From Siphonodentalium dalli (lineage: Eukaryota > Mollusca > Scaphopoda > Gadilida > Siphonodentaliidae): DNA of 64,000 bases. The notes under the pieces were generated by a model. That model worked only from the letters and a program-made list of their open reading frames with translations. It was not told the DNA's origin and did no database searches. The first letter of the stretch is position 1; each line of letters begins with the position of its first letter. A program made the translations under genes and the position numbers. Positions 1 through 8,693 of this stretch are shown one piece after another. The stretch covers positions 175,104,247 through 175,168,246 of the forward strand of contig CP136064.1 of assembly GCA_032622095.1 (NCBI GenBank), written 5' to 3'.

Positions 1-100
1 TAGGCCCAAAACAAAACAGGCATCACAGAACAATGAATATGGCGTGCCACTCGGGACGCCGAACAAAGCGGGGCATGGAGCTCCAAGGGGGGGAGGGAGG

Positions 101-300
101 GAGCGCGATGCGTATAATTCAAAAGTGAATTGCTTTCTCAGTTACCGGAAGGAGGCAGCATTCCGGGCGGATGTAAAATGCGGACTTTAAGTTCGGCCGA
201 TACGGAACGGATCGTACCGAAAAACCGGAATGTCTGCCGGATGACAGGATCAAAGAACCACATAAATCACCCCGAACCTTATCGGCCCTGGGTGCATTAT
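101..300 (-). repeat. Internal (A2-like) copy of the 200-bp Ngaro repeat
   Basis: It matches 5482-5681 base for base as far as I could compare, in the same orientation, and 7059-7257 with one base missing. On the minus strand it starts ATAATGCACCCAGGG and ends CGCATCGCGCTC. It is followed on the minus strand by a C-rich stretch (87-100) and then sequence running off the window edge. Its position after the ORFs is what is expected of A2 in a split-direct-repeat element. Confidence 0.85.
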
Positions 301-932
301 GTGATCACTCAGATCCAAGAGACACTACCCCCACCAGTGACAGCCCTGCCACTACTGCATGGAATATTTAAATGACAACACATGAGTGGGTTATGATCTC
401 AGCTTTAATGAAATTATAAGCTTCTCCTGCAGATAGCCCATACGCATGGAAAACCAATTAAGCAGAGCCTTCGCTCTGACGAGAAGCCGAAGCAGAGAAC
501 GCTGAAGAAATACTGCTGTACAGCGCAGGCACGAGCATGGCCCGACGAGCTAAGGTACGATTCGGAGCCGGCGCCCAAGAATTGCTATGAGGCGCCCTAA
601 GCAATAAGCACACACGGCCACCAGGGAGAAGCCCAACGAGTGCGACGCAGGAATGGCAGTAGAGACCACTGGACAGCCCAACTCCCTATGGCTAAGCACA
701 GGCCTGGAATATTACACTCAGGCTACAGATCGAGAGCACTCTCAAATAAGCATAAGATGACTGCGCAGTCATAAACATACTAAGCTACTATTGATAAGCC
801 ACCCATCAAAGTTACCAGACAGGTTATAACGCTATGGCGACACTACCACTACCACTATCTGCAGGACCGCCATAGAGTGCGCAGCACTCCCCCAAACCAG
901 GAGCTCCATGCCCAAATACATCAATGAAACAG
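301..932 (-). other. Ngaro 3' non-coding region between hydrolase ORF and A2 repeat
   Basis: There is no convincing ORF. In Ngaro architecture this is where B1 should lie. I compared it by eye with positions 1-100, where B2 should begin, and saw only a short inverted match around the palindrome GGAGCTCC (near 80 and 900), which is not a direct repeat. B1 is therefore unassigned. Confidence 0.4.
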
Positions 933-1616
933 TTAAACCACCGGGAAAACCATAGTGTCAGATGCCAGGAAGGTCTCCAGGGCGCCCTGGAGACTATTCA
1001 GATAGATATCGTTGCCGACGGGGGAGAGATGGATCCCATCTGTACGATACATGCCCTTATCAGAAGCGCAAATGTCTGGGTGCTTGATGCCACGACCCCC
1101 GTGATGCAAGACGAAGCCCAACATGCGTTGGTTAAAGTCCCGGCGCTGGCGAGCACCAATACTCGGGCGATGGGCGTTGTGCCAATAGCGACGCGGGAAC
1201 ACGTGTGACCAAATAAGGGTGCAGTCAGGCAAAGTTTCCTGCACATAAGAAAGTTCCCGCTTAACACTGGCACGCAAGTCACGGTACCCACCGGCTGTGA
1301 TGTCGTTAGAACCAAGCTGGATGATGATGTGGGTAGGATGCCGAGACTGCGGACAAGCGGCGAGCTCCCGGTCGAACGTGGCGTGGAAATCGCTCCAGAG
1401 CATCCCACGAGTGCCGATCCATCTAACAGAAGCGCCGCGGCTGGACAGCTGGAGATGTTGGCCAACAGGACGCCGCACAGCACGCTGGTGAGCCCAGTAG
1501 ACGTGGGATGAACCCAAGACCCAGATAATGGCTACTGAAACGAGACTAAGCAGATGTTGAGTGGATGTATCGACGACAAACATCAGACCGCCAACGACCC
1601 CGGTGTTGGATGGCAT
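933..1616 (-). CDS. SGNH/GDSL-type hydrolase ORF of the Ngaro element
   Basis: A 227-residue ORF starts at the ATG at 1616. The frame stays open upstream to 2057, but that part is antisense-like shadow inside the recombinase gene. The SGNH blocks are visible: block I as GSS in VLGSSH (Ser near residue 37), a block II glycine in WIGTRG (about 67-72), block III LGSND with Asn near 104, and block V DGIHLS with Asp near 193 and His near 196. These are the four SGNH residues, so a serine esterase or lipase-type fold is likely; the substrate is unknown. Extra hydrolase ORFs are known in some Ngaro elements, and an esterase also occurs in CR1-like LINEs. It overlaps the end of the recombinase ORF by 71 bases in another frame. 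All blocks are intact, so it was probably functional at insertion. Confidence 0.8.
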   Translation of the reverse strand: MPSNTGVVGGLMFVVDTSTQHLLSLVSVAIIWVLGSSHVYWAHQRAVRRPVGQHLQLSSRGASVRWIGTRGMLWSDFHATFDRELAACPQSRHPTHIIIQLGSNDITAGGYRDLRASVKRELSYVQETLPDCTLIWSHVFPRRYWHNAHRPSIGARQRRDFNQRMLGFVLHHGGRGIKHPDICASDKGMYRTDGIHLSPVGNDIYLNSLQGALETFLASDTMVFPVV

Positions 1617-2457
1617 GGTAAGGGGTGCCCAGATCCGCCAGATAGGTAGCACCACCCGAACGAAATGAATGCGGCGTGATATATTGTCGAGAGCCGGACG
1701 TACGCAAAGCCTGATGGAGCACGGCCCGAAACTGCGCGACTGTGAGCGGGGTCTGAGCCTGGTGAGAAAGGAACAGTCCCGACCGGGAGCCGCGAATGGC
1801 AAGAAATGTGGTGGCCGCGCGCAGCGGGCAGATATGTGGATCAGTCGGCAGGCACGGAATGCGAATATGAGCGGGAGGACCACATTGGTTCGTTTTAGAA
1901 TGCCGGAGCCAAACGTCAATGGCGGAGCCGCACAACGAGACATCGCGAAGAAATATAGCATGTCCAAAGTCGGCCTTGGACACAGCGGCCAGTTCCCCCA
2001 CGCGGAACAGTCCAAAAAAGGCCATCGTAAAGGCAGACGTAAACAAAGCGACCTCATGTGGCGACGAGCATATGCGAGGAAGCACGCGGAGCAAGGTGCG
2101 CAGCAAAGGTATTGTCACTGGAGCAGGACGAGATGATGAAGGCGTCAAGCGATGGACCCCGGTCAATAGTTGGCGAATGAGGTAAGTCGAAGTGGGATCT
2201 CGCATACCCCGGAGTCGATGCTGCCGACCGATGGCAGCCAGGTAGGTGGAAATGGTTGAAGCAGAATGCTGGGAGCGATGAAGCCCCGCGATAAACCCGA
2301 CGATAGCGTGTTCCGGGAGCGGCCAGGAAACGGCCAAGTGATGCTGGTGTGCGAAATCGAGATAAGCCCGTATGGCGGTGCGATACGTGCGGTGAGTTTT
2401 TGGCGCCCGGGAGGAAGTCAAAAGCAGCGTTACATGTCGACGCAGGTCCACAGGCAA
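1546..2457 (-). CDS. Tyrosine recombinase (YR) of the Ngaro element
   Basis: The open frame is 303 codons and has no ATG near its start, so translation probably depends on frameshifting, reinitiation or readthrough from the RT frame, which it overlaps by 28 bases. An N-terminal core-binding region (about 10-100; motif TYRTAIRAYL) is followed by the catalytic domain. Catalytic residues seen are Arg in FRVGEL (about 152), Lys in HSKTN (about 188), His-x-x-Arg in PHSFRSGG (263 and 266), the GRWRS block, and the nucleophile Tyr in CRRYI (about 297). This is the complete R-K-H-R-Y set. The enzyme would integrate a circular cDNA intermediate without making a target-site duplication. It is the diagnostic gene for the DIRS order. 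Confidence 0.88.
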   Translation of the reverse strand: MPVDLRRHVTLLLTSSRAPKTHRTYRTAIRAYLDFAHQHHLAVSWPLPEHAIVGFIAGLHRSQHSASTISTYLAAIGRQHRLRGMRDPTSTYLIRQLLTGVHRLTPSSSRPAPVTIPLLRTLLRVLPRICSSPHEVALFTSAFTMAFFGLFRVGELAAVSKADFGHAIFLRDVSLCGSAIDVWLRHSKTNQCGPPAHIRIPCLPTDPHICPLRAATTFLAIRGSRSGLFLSHQAQTPLTVAQFRAVLHQALRTSGSRQYITPHSFRSGGATYLADLGTPYHAIQHRGRWRSDVCRRYIHSTSA

Positions 2458-4238
2458 CTGGGAAATGGTGTTGGCGTTCGGGCGGCGGACGGCGCCAGTC
2501 GACGGAAACGTTTCATCTGGAAACGAGAGAGGCTGTCAGCGAGAGCATTATCACGAGACGCGATCCATGAAGCACGCAAGGAGATGTTGTGAGACAGGAG
2601 CAGCAGGACCAGCTGGCGCAACAGGGCCATGAGCGGCTTGCATTTGGAAGTTTGGTCGTTGATGGCGCGGACCACGGTAATGTTATCACAGTGTAAATGG
2701 AGGCGATGATTCCGGAGGCGACGCCCCCAGACGCTGATGGCCACTAAGACCGGGAACATCTCGAGGACACCCATATTGCGGGTCAGGCCCAAAGCATGCC
2801 AAGGAAGGGGCCACTTGCCAAAAGCCCAAAGGCCGTTGAAATAAGCGCCAAAGCCGCCGGACTGACCACCACAAGCGTCTGTGTGGAAATTGATGTCGGT
2901 ATCATGGAGCCAGGTCGCAGAAGGGAAAAGGTAGATCCCATTGAATGACGTGAAGAACTGTAACCACGTGGCCAAATCGGCACGCATGCCAGAATTAATT
3001 CGGATTTTGTGATGCGGCTTAGAAAATCCCTGCAGGGCATCAATCAGGCGACGACAAAATGGGCGGCCCGGACGAATCGCCTTGCACGCAAATTGTAATG
3101 AGCCAATGAGCGACTGTAGTTCACGGACCGAGATTTTACGGCAGCGCAAAGCCATAGAGATTTTGGACTGAATGGCTGTGAGCTTCTCAGCAGGGAGACG
3201 CACCGCGTTAGCCAACGTATCGAGTTCGAGACCAAGGTAGCAGAGCTTCGAGGTGGGCGAGACCGTTTTTTCATGAGCAATAGGTACGCCAAGATCAGAG
3301 CAAACACGATGAAACATGTCAAGACTGTCTGAGGCCTGGGACGTGGCTGGCGGACCACAGAACAGGAAGTCATCGCAGTAGTGCAAGATGTGTGGGTTGC
3401 CGGACCGCTGCTTAACAACCCATTCCAAAAATGTCGAGAATTTTTCAAAAGTTGCGCACGACACGCTGCAGCCGAAAGGTAAGCATTTGTCGAAATAATA
3501 CATGTCGTCCAGTTTAAAACCAAGTTGATCGAAATCGCCCGGGTAGATGCGAAGATTACGATAAGCAGCCTCCAAATCCCCGCGCGCGAGCAAAGTCCCG
3601 GCCCCAAGGGACTGGATGGTGGCAACAGCAGCGTCAAAACTGGTATATGTGACAGTAGTGAATTCGCGCGGAATATGATCATTGAGCGACTGGCCTGCCG
3701 GATAGGAGAGGTGATGGATGAGACGGAATGAGTCAGGTTCATGTTTAGGCACCAGTCCAAGCGGCGACACGCGGAGCGTTGGAATTGGACGAGCACAGAA
3801 AGGACCAGCAATGCGACCAAGGCGAACTTCCTTAAGGATCTTTTCCCGGACGACCTCGGGACGGTCACGAGCAGACTTGAGGTTCGGAGCGTCAGTTGGC
3901 AGACGCGGGCCAGTATAATGGAGTGGAAAACCATGAGTAAAACCGAACCGGAGTTCCCGCGCGACTTGGTGGCGAGGGTACCTCCCAAGCCACCAACACA
4001 AATAGTCTAGATTAACGGCGGAAGGGGCGAGCTGGTAGACGCTGCTGGCGACCGCCGCGGGCTGAGCGGCGAAAGTCTTGTCCATGGGCAGCGGTTGCGG
4101 CATGAGGCTCTGAGCAGATGTTGCAGATGTGTCGAAAACGACAGTTTGGCCAGGAGCAGCGGCCGGCGTTGAATTCAAAACAGACGGGACTGGGACGGCC
4201 CGGACGCGTGGGAAAATTGTCCGCACGCCCGGAGGCAC
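2430..4238 (-). CDS. Reverse transcriptase-RNase H polyprotein of the Ngaro element
   Basis: A 602-codon open frame overlaps the end of gag by 227 bases in a different frame; the first codon is GTG, so the true start is unclear. The RT fingers-palm begins near residue 90. Motif A is RGDLEAAY (Asp about 221), motif B is LPFGCSVSCATF (about 253-264), and the catalytic box is YCDDF (about 287-291). RNase H follows with TDACGG (Asp about 453), a Glu near 493, HCDN (Asp about 518) and SRDNALAD (Asp about 563), so all four acidic residues are present. YCDD in place of YVDD or YADD is a small variation. No integrase or chromodomain follows. The protein would copy element RNA into cDNA for the adjacent recombinase. 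I see no stop or frameshift in it. Confidence 0.9.
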   Translation of the reverse strand: MPPGVRTIFPRVRAVPVPSVLNSTPAAAPGQTVVFDTSATSAQSLMPQPLPMDKTFAAQPAAVASSVYQLAPSAVNLDYLCWWLGRYPRHQVARELRFGFTHGFPLHYTGPRLPTDAPNLKSARDRPEVVREKILKEVRLGRIAGPFCARPIPTLRVSPLGLVPKHEPDSFRLIHHLSYPAGQSLNDHIPREFTTVTYTSFDAAVATIQSLGAGTLLARGDLEAAYRNLRIYPGDFDQLGFKLDDMYYFDKCLPFGCSVSCATFEKFSTFLEWVVKQRSGNPHILHYCDDFLFCGPPATSQASDSLDMFHRVCSDLGVPIAHEKTVSPTSKLCYLGLELDTLANAVRLPAEKLTAIQSKISMALRCRKISVRELQSLIGSLQFACKAIRPGRPFCRRLIDALQGFSKPHHKIRINSGMRADLATWLQFFTSFNGIYLFPSATWLHDTDINFHTDACGGQSGGFGAYFNGLWAFGKWPLPWHALGLTRNMGVLEMFPVLVAISVWGRRLRNHRLHLHCDNITVVRAINDQTSKCKPLMALLRQLVLLLLSHNISLRASWIASRDNALADSLSRFQMKRFRRLAPSAARTPTPFPSCLWTCVDM

Positions 4239-5286
4239 GAACCGGAGGCGGAGTCGGCTGCGGAGGTTGCCGAACCTGGGGCGTCATGACCAGCAGCCAA
4301 ATGTTAGGGTCGATGGTCTCCCAAGGAGTAGCTGTATTACCATCCCACTTCAACCGAAATTGGGTATCGTACACCTGCCAGGCAGATCCCCCACATTTAG
4401 CAGCCGCCCAACGAATGGTGCGCAGGTAACGCAAAAGGGGCTGGGCCGACGATTCAGGGTGAACGTCGAGGTATACCAAAATGAAAGTGAGAAATGCATC
4501 GGTCCACGAGTCAACAGACGTTATTGGAGCAGCATGCCCGCTTGGCGCAACACGGATTCGCCCGGAAGCAGAGACAACCAACTGATGGGGGTCAACGGTA
4601 TGAATAGAGGCGGCAGGTTCCTGCAGCTGATCCAAATTGATAAAATCGCCCCGGAAAATTTTGTCGCGAATAGATCGGGAAACATGAGAGCCATAGCCAT
4701 CTGCCGCCGTAGGAATCGGCAAGGGGGCGTCCCAAGGGGAGACCAGCGAGGATGGAAAACTAAATAAGGCATTACCCGGATCAGTTCTGTCTCTTGCCGG
4801 AGCGTTCGGTCGGTGGATCACTGACGCCACACGGGAATCCTCGCGGCGGCGGAGAGAAGTGGAGCTGTCATCAGAACTGCTGCGACGACGGGTCGACAAA
4901 GGAGACGCTGATGGTGACCTGGATCCATAGCGCGGAAACTTGGGGCGCGGAGAACCATCCTGTCGGCGACTAGCCTGGCGACGAGACTGACGACTGGGCT
5001 GACGACGAGGCTGACGAACAGGATCGCGGCCACGAGAATGGGAAACCCGGCCACGGGAGGCGCGGCGTCCCCGTCCAGAGCCACGAGCAGGCCTGCCACG
5101 CGAATGCTGACCACGGCCGCGCACCCGTGAATCAGCCACAGATGACACACTGGCCGAACCCCGAGAAGAAGGCCCAACACGGTCACTGGAAGCAGGACCA
5201 GCACGAGACGAGCTGGCAGACGCATCCTGGCGACTGCTACGAGATGAACGGTCGCGGGCCCGACCGCGAGATCCCGTACGAACCAT
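4012..5286 (-). CDS. Gag-like nucleocapsid protein of the Ngaro element
   Basis: A 424-residue ORF starts at the ATG at 5286. The frame is open upstream to 5475, but only with a GTG start and a hydrophobic, un-Gag-like leader, so I prefer the ATG. Residues 1-130 are very rich in Ser, Arg and Gly, with many RG and SR dipeptides, typical of RNA binding. A conserved central domain follows (about 190-340). The C-terminus carries a Cys/His cluster of the form C-x7-C-x4-C-x3-H (CFEF...HRC-like, with RFRH) and then CNIC and further His residues, a zinc-finger arrangement seen in DIRS-order Gags. The end overlaps the RT frame, as expected for coupled translation. The part from 4212 upstream is copied at 5789-7257. 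Confidence 0.8.
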   Translation of the reverse strand: MVRTGSRGRARDRSSRSSRQDASASSSRAGPASSDRVGPSSRGSASVSSVADSRVRGRGQHSRGRPARGSGRGRRASRGRVSHSRGRDPVRQPRRQPSRQSRRQASRRQDGSPRPKFPRYGSRSPSASPLSTRRRSSSDDSSTSLRRREDSRVASVIHRPNAPARDRTDPGNALFSFPSSLVSPWDAPLPIPTAADGYGSHVSRSIRDKIFRGDFINLDQLQEPAASIHTVDPHQLVVSASGRIRVAPSGHAAPITSVDSWTDAFLTFILVYLDVHPESSAQPLLRYLRTIRWAAAKCGGSAWQVYDTQFRLKWDGNTATPWETIDPNIWLLVMTPQVRQPPQPTPPPVRASGRADNFPTRPGRPSPVCFEFNAGRCSWPNCRFRHICNICSEPHAATAAHGQDFRRSARGGRQQRLPARPFRR

Positions 5287-5788
5287 AAGAGAAATATGTG
5301 ATTGCCACCGAACGACAAACACAAACAGGGAAACACGTGCGCTACCCACGAAAATAGGTAACGCCGACGGAACAGGACGCAGACAGAACGCACAAGGAAC
5401 AAGATGATAGACGAATAAATGAAGGCTGGCGAAGAAACACGGTGACGGATGGAAACAGATAGGATTTGACGACACACAACCGAGCGCGATGCGTATAATT
5501 CAAAAGTGAATTGCTTTCTCAGTTACCGGAAGGAGGCAGCATTCCGGGCGGATGTAAAATGCGGACTTTAAGTTCGGCCGATACGGAACGGATCGTACCG
5601 AAAAACCGGAATGTCTGCCGGATGACAGGATCAAAGAACCACATAAATCACCCCGAACCTTATCGGCCCTGGGTGCATTATACAAATTATTATAGCAGGG
5701 AGCAGACTTTGTTATATACAAACAATTATGAATAGGCCACTAATTTTTTTTTATGTTTCTCACTTCGTGTTTAAAATGTGGAAAAGTC
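4212..5788. repeat. Tandem duplication, unit 1 (1577 bp: gag 5' part + terminal repeat + 107 bp host flank)
   Basis: The unit begins at GAAAATTGTCCG inside gag, runs through the gag start and the 200-bp repeat, and includes 107 bases of AT-rich host flank (5682-5788). The same sequence follows immediately at 5789. I noticed only about five base differences in about 1577, including an Ser/Phe and a Leu/Ser change in gag and a one-base deletion in the 200-bp repeat. Because the host flank is inside the unit, the duplication happened after the element inserted. Confidence 0.9.
5482..5681 (-). repeat. 5' terminal (A1-like) 200-bp repeat of the Ngaro element
   Basis: It is identical in length and, as far as I could compare, in sequence to 101-300. 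On the minus strand it lies immediately before gag. The outer boundary is set at 5681, where the sequence changes from the GC-rich element to AT-rich host DNA beginning acaaattatta. Confidence 0.85.
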
Positions 5789-6863
5789 GAAAATTGTCCG
5801 CACGCCCGGAGGCACGAACCGGAGGCGGAGTCGGCTGCGGAGGTTGCCGAACCTGGGGCGTCATGACCAGCAGCCAAATGTTAGGGTCGATGGTCTCCCA
5901 AGGAGTAGCTGTATTACCATCCCACTTCAACCGAAATTGGGTATCGTACACCTGCCAGGCAGATCCCCCACATTTAGCAGCCGCCCAACGAATGGTGCGC
6001 AGGTAACGCAAAAGGGGCTGGGCCGACGATTCAGGGTGAACGTCGAGGTATACCGAAATGAAAGTGAGAAATGCATCGGTCCACGAGTCAACAGACGTTA
6101 TTGGAGCAGCATGCCCGCTTGGCGCAACACGGATTCGCCCGGAAGCAGAGACAACCAACTGATGGGGGTCAACGGTATGAATAGAGGCGGCAGGTTCCTG
6201 CAGCTGATCCAAATTGATAAAATCGCCCCGGAAAATTTTGTCGCGAATAGATCGGGAAACATGAGAGCCATAGCCATCTGCCGCCGTAGGAATCGGCAAG
6301 GGGGCGTCCCAAGGGGAGACCAGCGAGGATGGAAAACTAAATAAGGCATTACCCGGATCAGTTCTGTCTCTTGCCGGAGCGTTCGGTCGGTGGATCACTG
6401 ACGCCACACGGGAATCCTCGCGGCGGCGGAGAGAAGTGGAGCTGTCATCAGAACTGCTGCGACGACGGGTCGACAAAGGAGACGCTGATGGTGACCTGGA
6501 TCCATAGCGCGGAAACTTGGGGCGCGGAGAACCATCCTGTCGGCGACTAGCCTGGCGACGAGACTGACGACTGGGCTGACGACGAGGCTGACGAACAGGA
6601 TCGCGGCCACGAGAATGGGAAACCCGGCCACGGGAGGCGCGGCGTCCCCGTCCAGAGCCACGAGCAGGCCTGCCACGCGAATGCTGACCACGGCCGCGCA
6701 CCCGTGAATCAGCCACAAATGACACACTGGCCGAACCCCGAGAAGAAGGCCCAACACGGTCACTGGAAGCAGGACCAGCACGAGACGAGCTGGCAGACGC
6801 ATCCTGGCGACTGCTACGAGATGAACGGTCGCGGGCCCGACCGCGAGATCCCGTACGAACCAT
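5760..6863 (-). pseudogene. Duplicated, 3'-truncated gag fragment
   Basis: This is the second copy of gag created by the tandem duplication. It starts at the equivalent ATG (6863) and stays open, but at 5789 the reading frame runs out of gag into duplicated host flank and stops at 5760 after nine foreign residues. It keeps the Ser/Arg/Gly-rich N-terminus and most of the central domain, and lacks the C-terminal zinc-finger cluster and the RT overlap. There is a Ser-to-Phe change in the basic region and a Leu-to-Ser change in the central domain relative to 4012-5286. It could still be transcribed from its own complete terminal repeat, giving a Gag lacking its nucleic-acid-binding end; that is inference. 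Confidence 0.8.
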
Positions 6864-7364
6864 AAGAGAAATATGTGATTGCCACCGAACGACAAACACA
6901 AACAGGGAAACACGTGCGCTACCCACGAAAATAGGTAACGCCGACGGAACAGGACGCAGACAGAACGCACAAGGAACAAGATGATAGACGAATAAATGAA
7001 GGCTGGCGAAGAAACACGGTGACGGATGGAAACAGATAGGATTTGACGACACACAACTGAGCGCGATGCGTATAATTCAAAAGTGAATTGCTTTCTCAGT
7101 TACCGGAAGGAGGCAGCATTCCGGGCGGATGTAAAATGCGGACTTTAAGTTCGGCCGATACGGAACGGATCGTACCGAAAACCGGAATGTCTGCCGGATG
7201 ACAGGATCAAAGAACCACATAAATCACCCCGAACCTTATCGGCCCTGGGTGCATTATACAAATTATTATAGCAGGGAGCAGACTTTGTTATATACAAACA
7301 ATTATGAATAGGCCACTAATTTTTTTTTATGTTTCTCACTTCGTGTTTAAAATGTGGAAAAGTC
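5789..7364. repeat. Tandem duplication, unit 2 (1576 bp)
   Basis: Second unit of the 4212-5788 duplication. The junction at 5788/5789 joins host flank (ending GAAAAGTC) to gag interior (GAAAATTG), with a short GAAAA similarity at the breakpoint. The unit ends at 7364, where single-copy host sequence starts. See 4212-5788 for the differences. Confidence 0.9.
7059..7257 (-). repeat. Third copy of the 200-bp Ngaro terminal repeat
   Basis: Copy of 5482-5681 carried by the tandem duplication, with one A missing from the run in its centre. It is followed by the same 107-bp host flank (7258-7364). Confidence 0.88.
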
Positions 7365-7899
7365 AATCTCCAGACACTGCTGATCCGACACGATTGTTGG
7401 CAAATGATCACCGCGACCATCTCAAAATTAAAGCGTGGCGAGTATTCACATTGTGGTGGGGAAAATTATGTTTCATCTCGTCTTCCGTGTTTTTTGTCAA
7501 CCCATTTTACGAAATGTCAAAAACAAACTTCATGCCCGATATTCATTTTGATTTCATGTATTGAGATTTTCTCTGATTTACTCTGAGTCAATTATTTCGT
7601 TGGGTTTTGATTTCATGGTTGGGTCGAACCAAATCAACGAATAATGAACCCCCACGTATAAAAAGGATTTTACAGTACGGTACCCAATGTTCAGTTTGTC
7701 AGTGTTTTATTCACAGAAAAAAGTTATTTGTAGTCTTGAAAATTGTTTTTATAAAAATTATGTTGTAATTGTTGTCCGGAAGAGACTGACCATCTTTGAC
7801 ACCTATGGTGAAATCTCTTATTTAGCTAGTCTATCTGTTTTTAGCTCACCTGAGGCAAAGTCTCCGATGGATCTATAGCAGTGTTCACACTGGGCCGAA
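7365..7899. other. Host flank of the Ngaro insertion, no gene recognised
   Basis: AT-rich sequence with short open frames on the plus strand and no splice-consistent exon I can defend. A TATAAAAA box at 7657-7664 is followed about 30 bases on by a pyrimidine/A start-like sequence, so a core promoter is possible, but nothing downstream confirms a transcript. Confidence 0.35.
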
Positions 7900-7903
7900 T
7901 TAA

Positions 7904-8369
7904 CCCTTTCATGACAAGAGCTTCCTGAATTAATGTGAAAACCCTGTGCCATAGGTCGGCTCGCATATATAGGAGAATGCATTGGCACTAACAATTTTTA
8001 TATTATTTTGTATAATTGTTAAAGAATGTAAGAAAAAATGATAAAAATTGTTGAACAATGTAAGAAAAAATAAAGAAATAATGATACAAAATGATAAAAA
8101 ATGATAAAAATTGTAAAAGAATGTAAGAAATTTTTAAAAAATTGATAAAGAATGTAAGAAAAAATTATAAAAATTGTTGAAGAATGTAAGAAAAAATTAT
8201 AAAAAATGATAAAAATTGTTAAAGAATGTAAGAAAAATTATAATAAATTATTAGGCCAATGCATTCTCTTATATGTGCGAGGCGACTTATGGTTGACTCG
8301 CATATTTAAGAGATTGCATTGGCACAGGGTCTTTATTGTTGCACCAGCGCAGCTCCCATCATGAAAGGG
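7904..8369. mobile_element. TTAA-target (piggyBac-like) twin-hairpin MITE, copy 1
   Basis: Flanked by TTAA on both sides (7900-7903 and 8370-8373). The ends are inverted: CCCTTTCATGA at the left and TCATGAAAGGG at the right. Inside it carries the family's TCTTATATATGCGAG-type hairpin arms near 7960 and 8270. Between them is an expanded A-rich minisatellite (about 7990-8265) built from variants of gataaaaattgttaaagaat, not seen in other copies. Confidence 0.75.
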
Positions 8370-8693
8370 TTAAATCCTCATTTTCTGGGCTCACAATTAA
8401 TGACTAAATTTGTTTAATTTCAAGGTTTATTTGTTACATGAAATGCATTCGTGATTGTATTTGACATCTCTTCATTATATGGAGGAAAATAAAGATATAT
8501 ATAACTAATGATCAAGTGTGTTAATTGTCACCTTTTTTGCCAAGATACAAAACACTGTTAGTGTTGCTTATTACAGTGAGGTGATACCTGTTGATTATCT
8601 ATTGTTGGATTAAGACCTTTATGAGGTGAATCAAGTTTCTTGTGATTATAAGCCCTAGATGGGAGTTTATTACACATTTACGTAACTAACATG

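Larger units (their letters stand above)
1..5681 (-). mobile_element. Ngaro/DIRS-like tyrosine-recombinase retrotransposon (3' end at or beyond window edge)
   Basis: On the minus strand the order is a 200-bp repeat (5681 to 5482), Gag, RT-RNase H, tyrosine recombinase, SGNH hydrolase, about 630 bp without a recognised gene, then a direct copy of the 200-bp repeat (300 to 101). There is no integrase, aspartic protease or LTR. A tyrosine recombinase in place of a DDE integrase, plus repeated termini, defines the DIRS/Ngaro order. In Ngaro elements the layout is A1-ORFs-B1-A2-B2. The 5482-5681 copy fits A1 and 101-300 fits A2. I could not find a B1/B2 pair, and B2 would run past position 1. The element is clearly more GC-rich than its surroundings, and its main frames are open over long distances, so it is young. 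Confidence 0.85.

Noticed and set aside
74-912. GGAGCTCCATGCC inverted match as Ngaro B repeats
   Set aside because: It is only 13 bp, centred on a palindrome and inverted; B1/B2 must be direct repeats.
933-2057. 374-codon open frame as one long hydrolase
   Set aside because: The part above 1616 lies inside the tyrosine-recombinase gene and has no SGNH features; the ATG at 1616 gives a normal-length SGNH protein.
5287-5475. N-terminal extension of Gag
   Set aside because: It would need a GTG start and adds a hydrophobic, aromatic-rich leader unlike Gag; the first ATG is at 5286.
7304-7586. Two overlapping open frames of ~85 codons
   Set aside because: They start in the duplicated host flank, show no recognisable domain, and overlap each other in different frames.
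7657-7664. TATA box as promoter of the transporter gene
   Set aside because: No exon links it to the exons beginning at 11805; reported only as a possibility in the region description.
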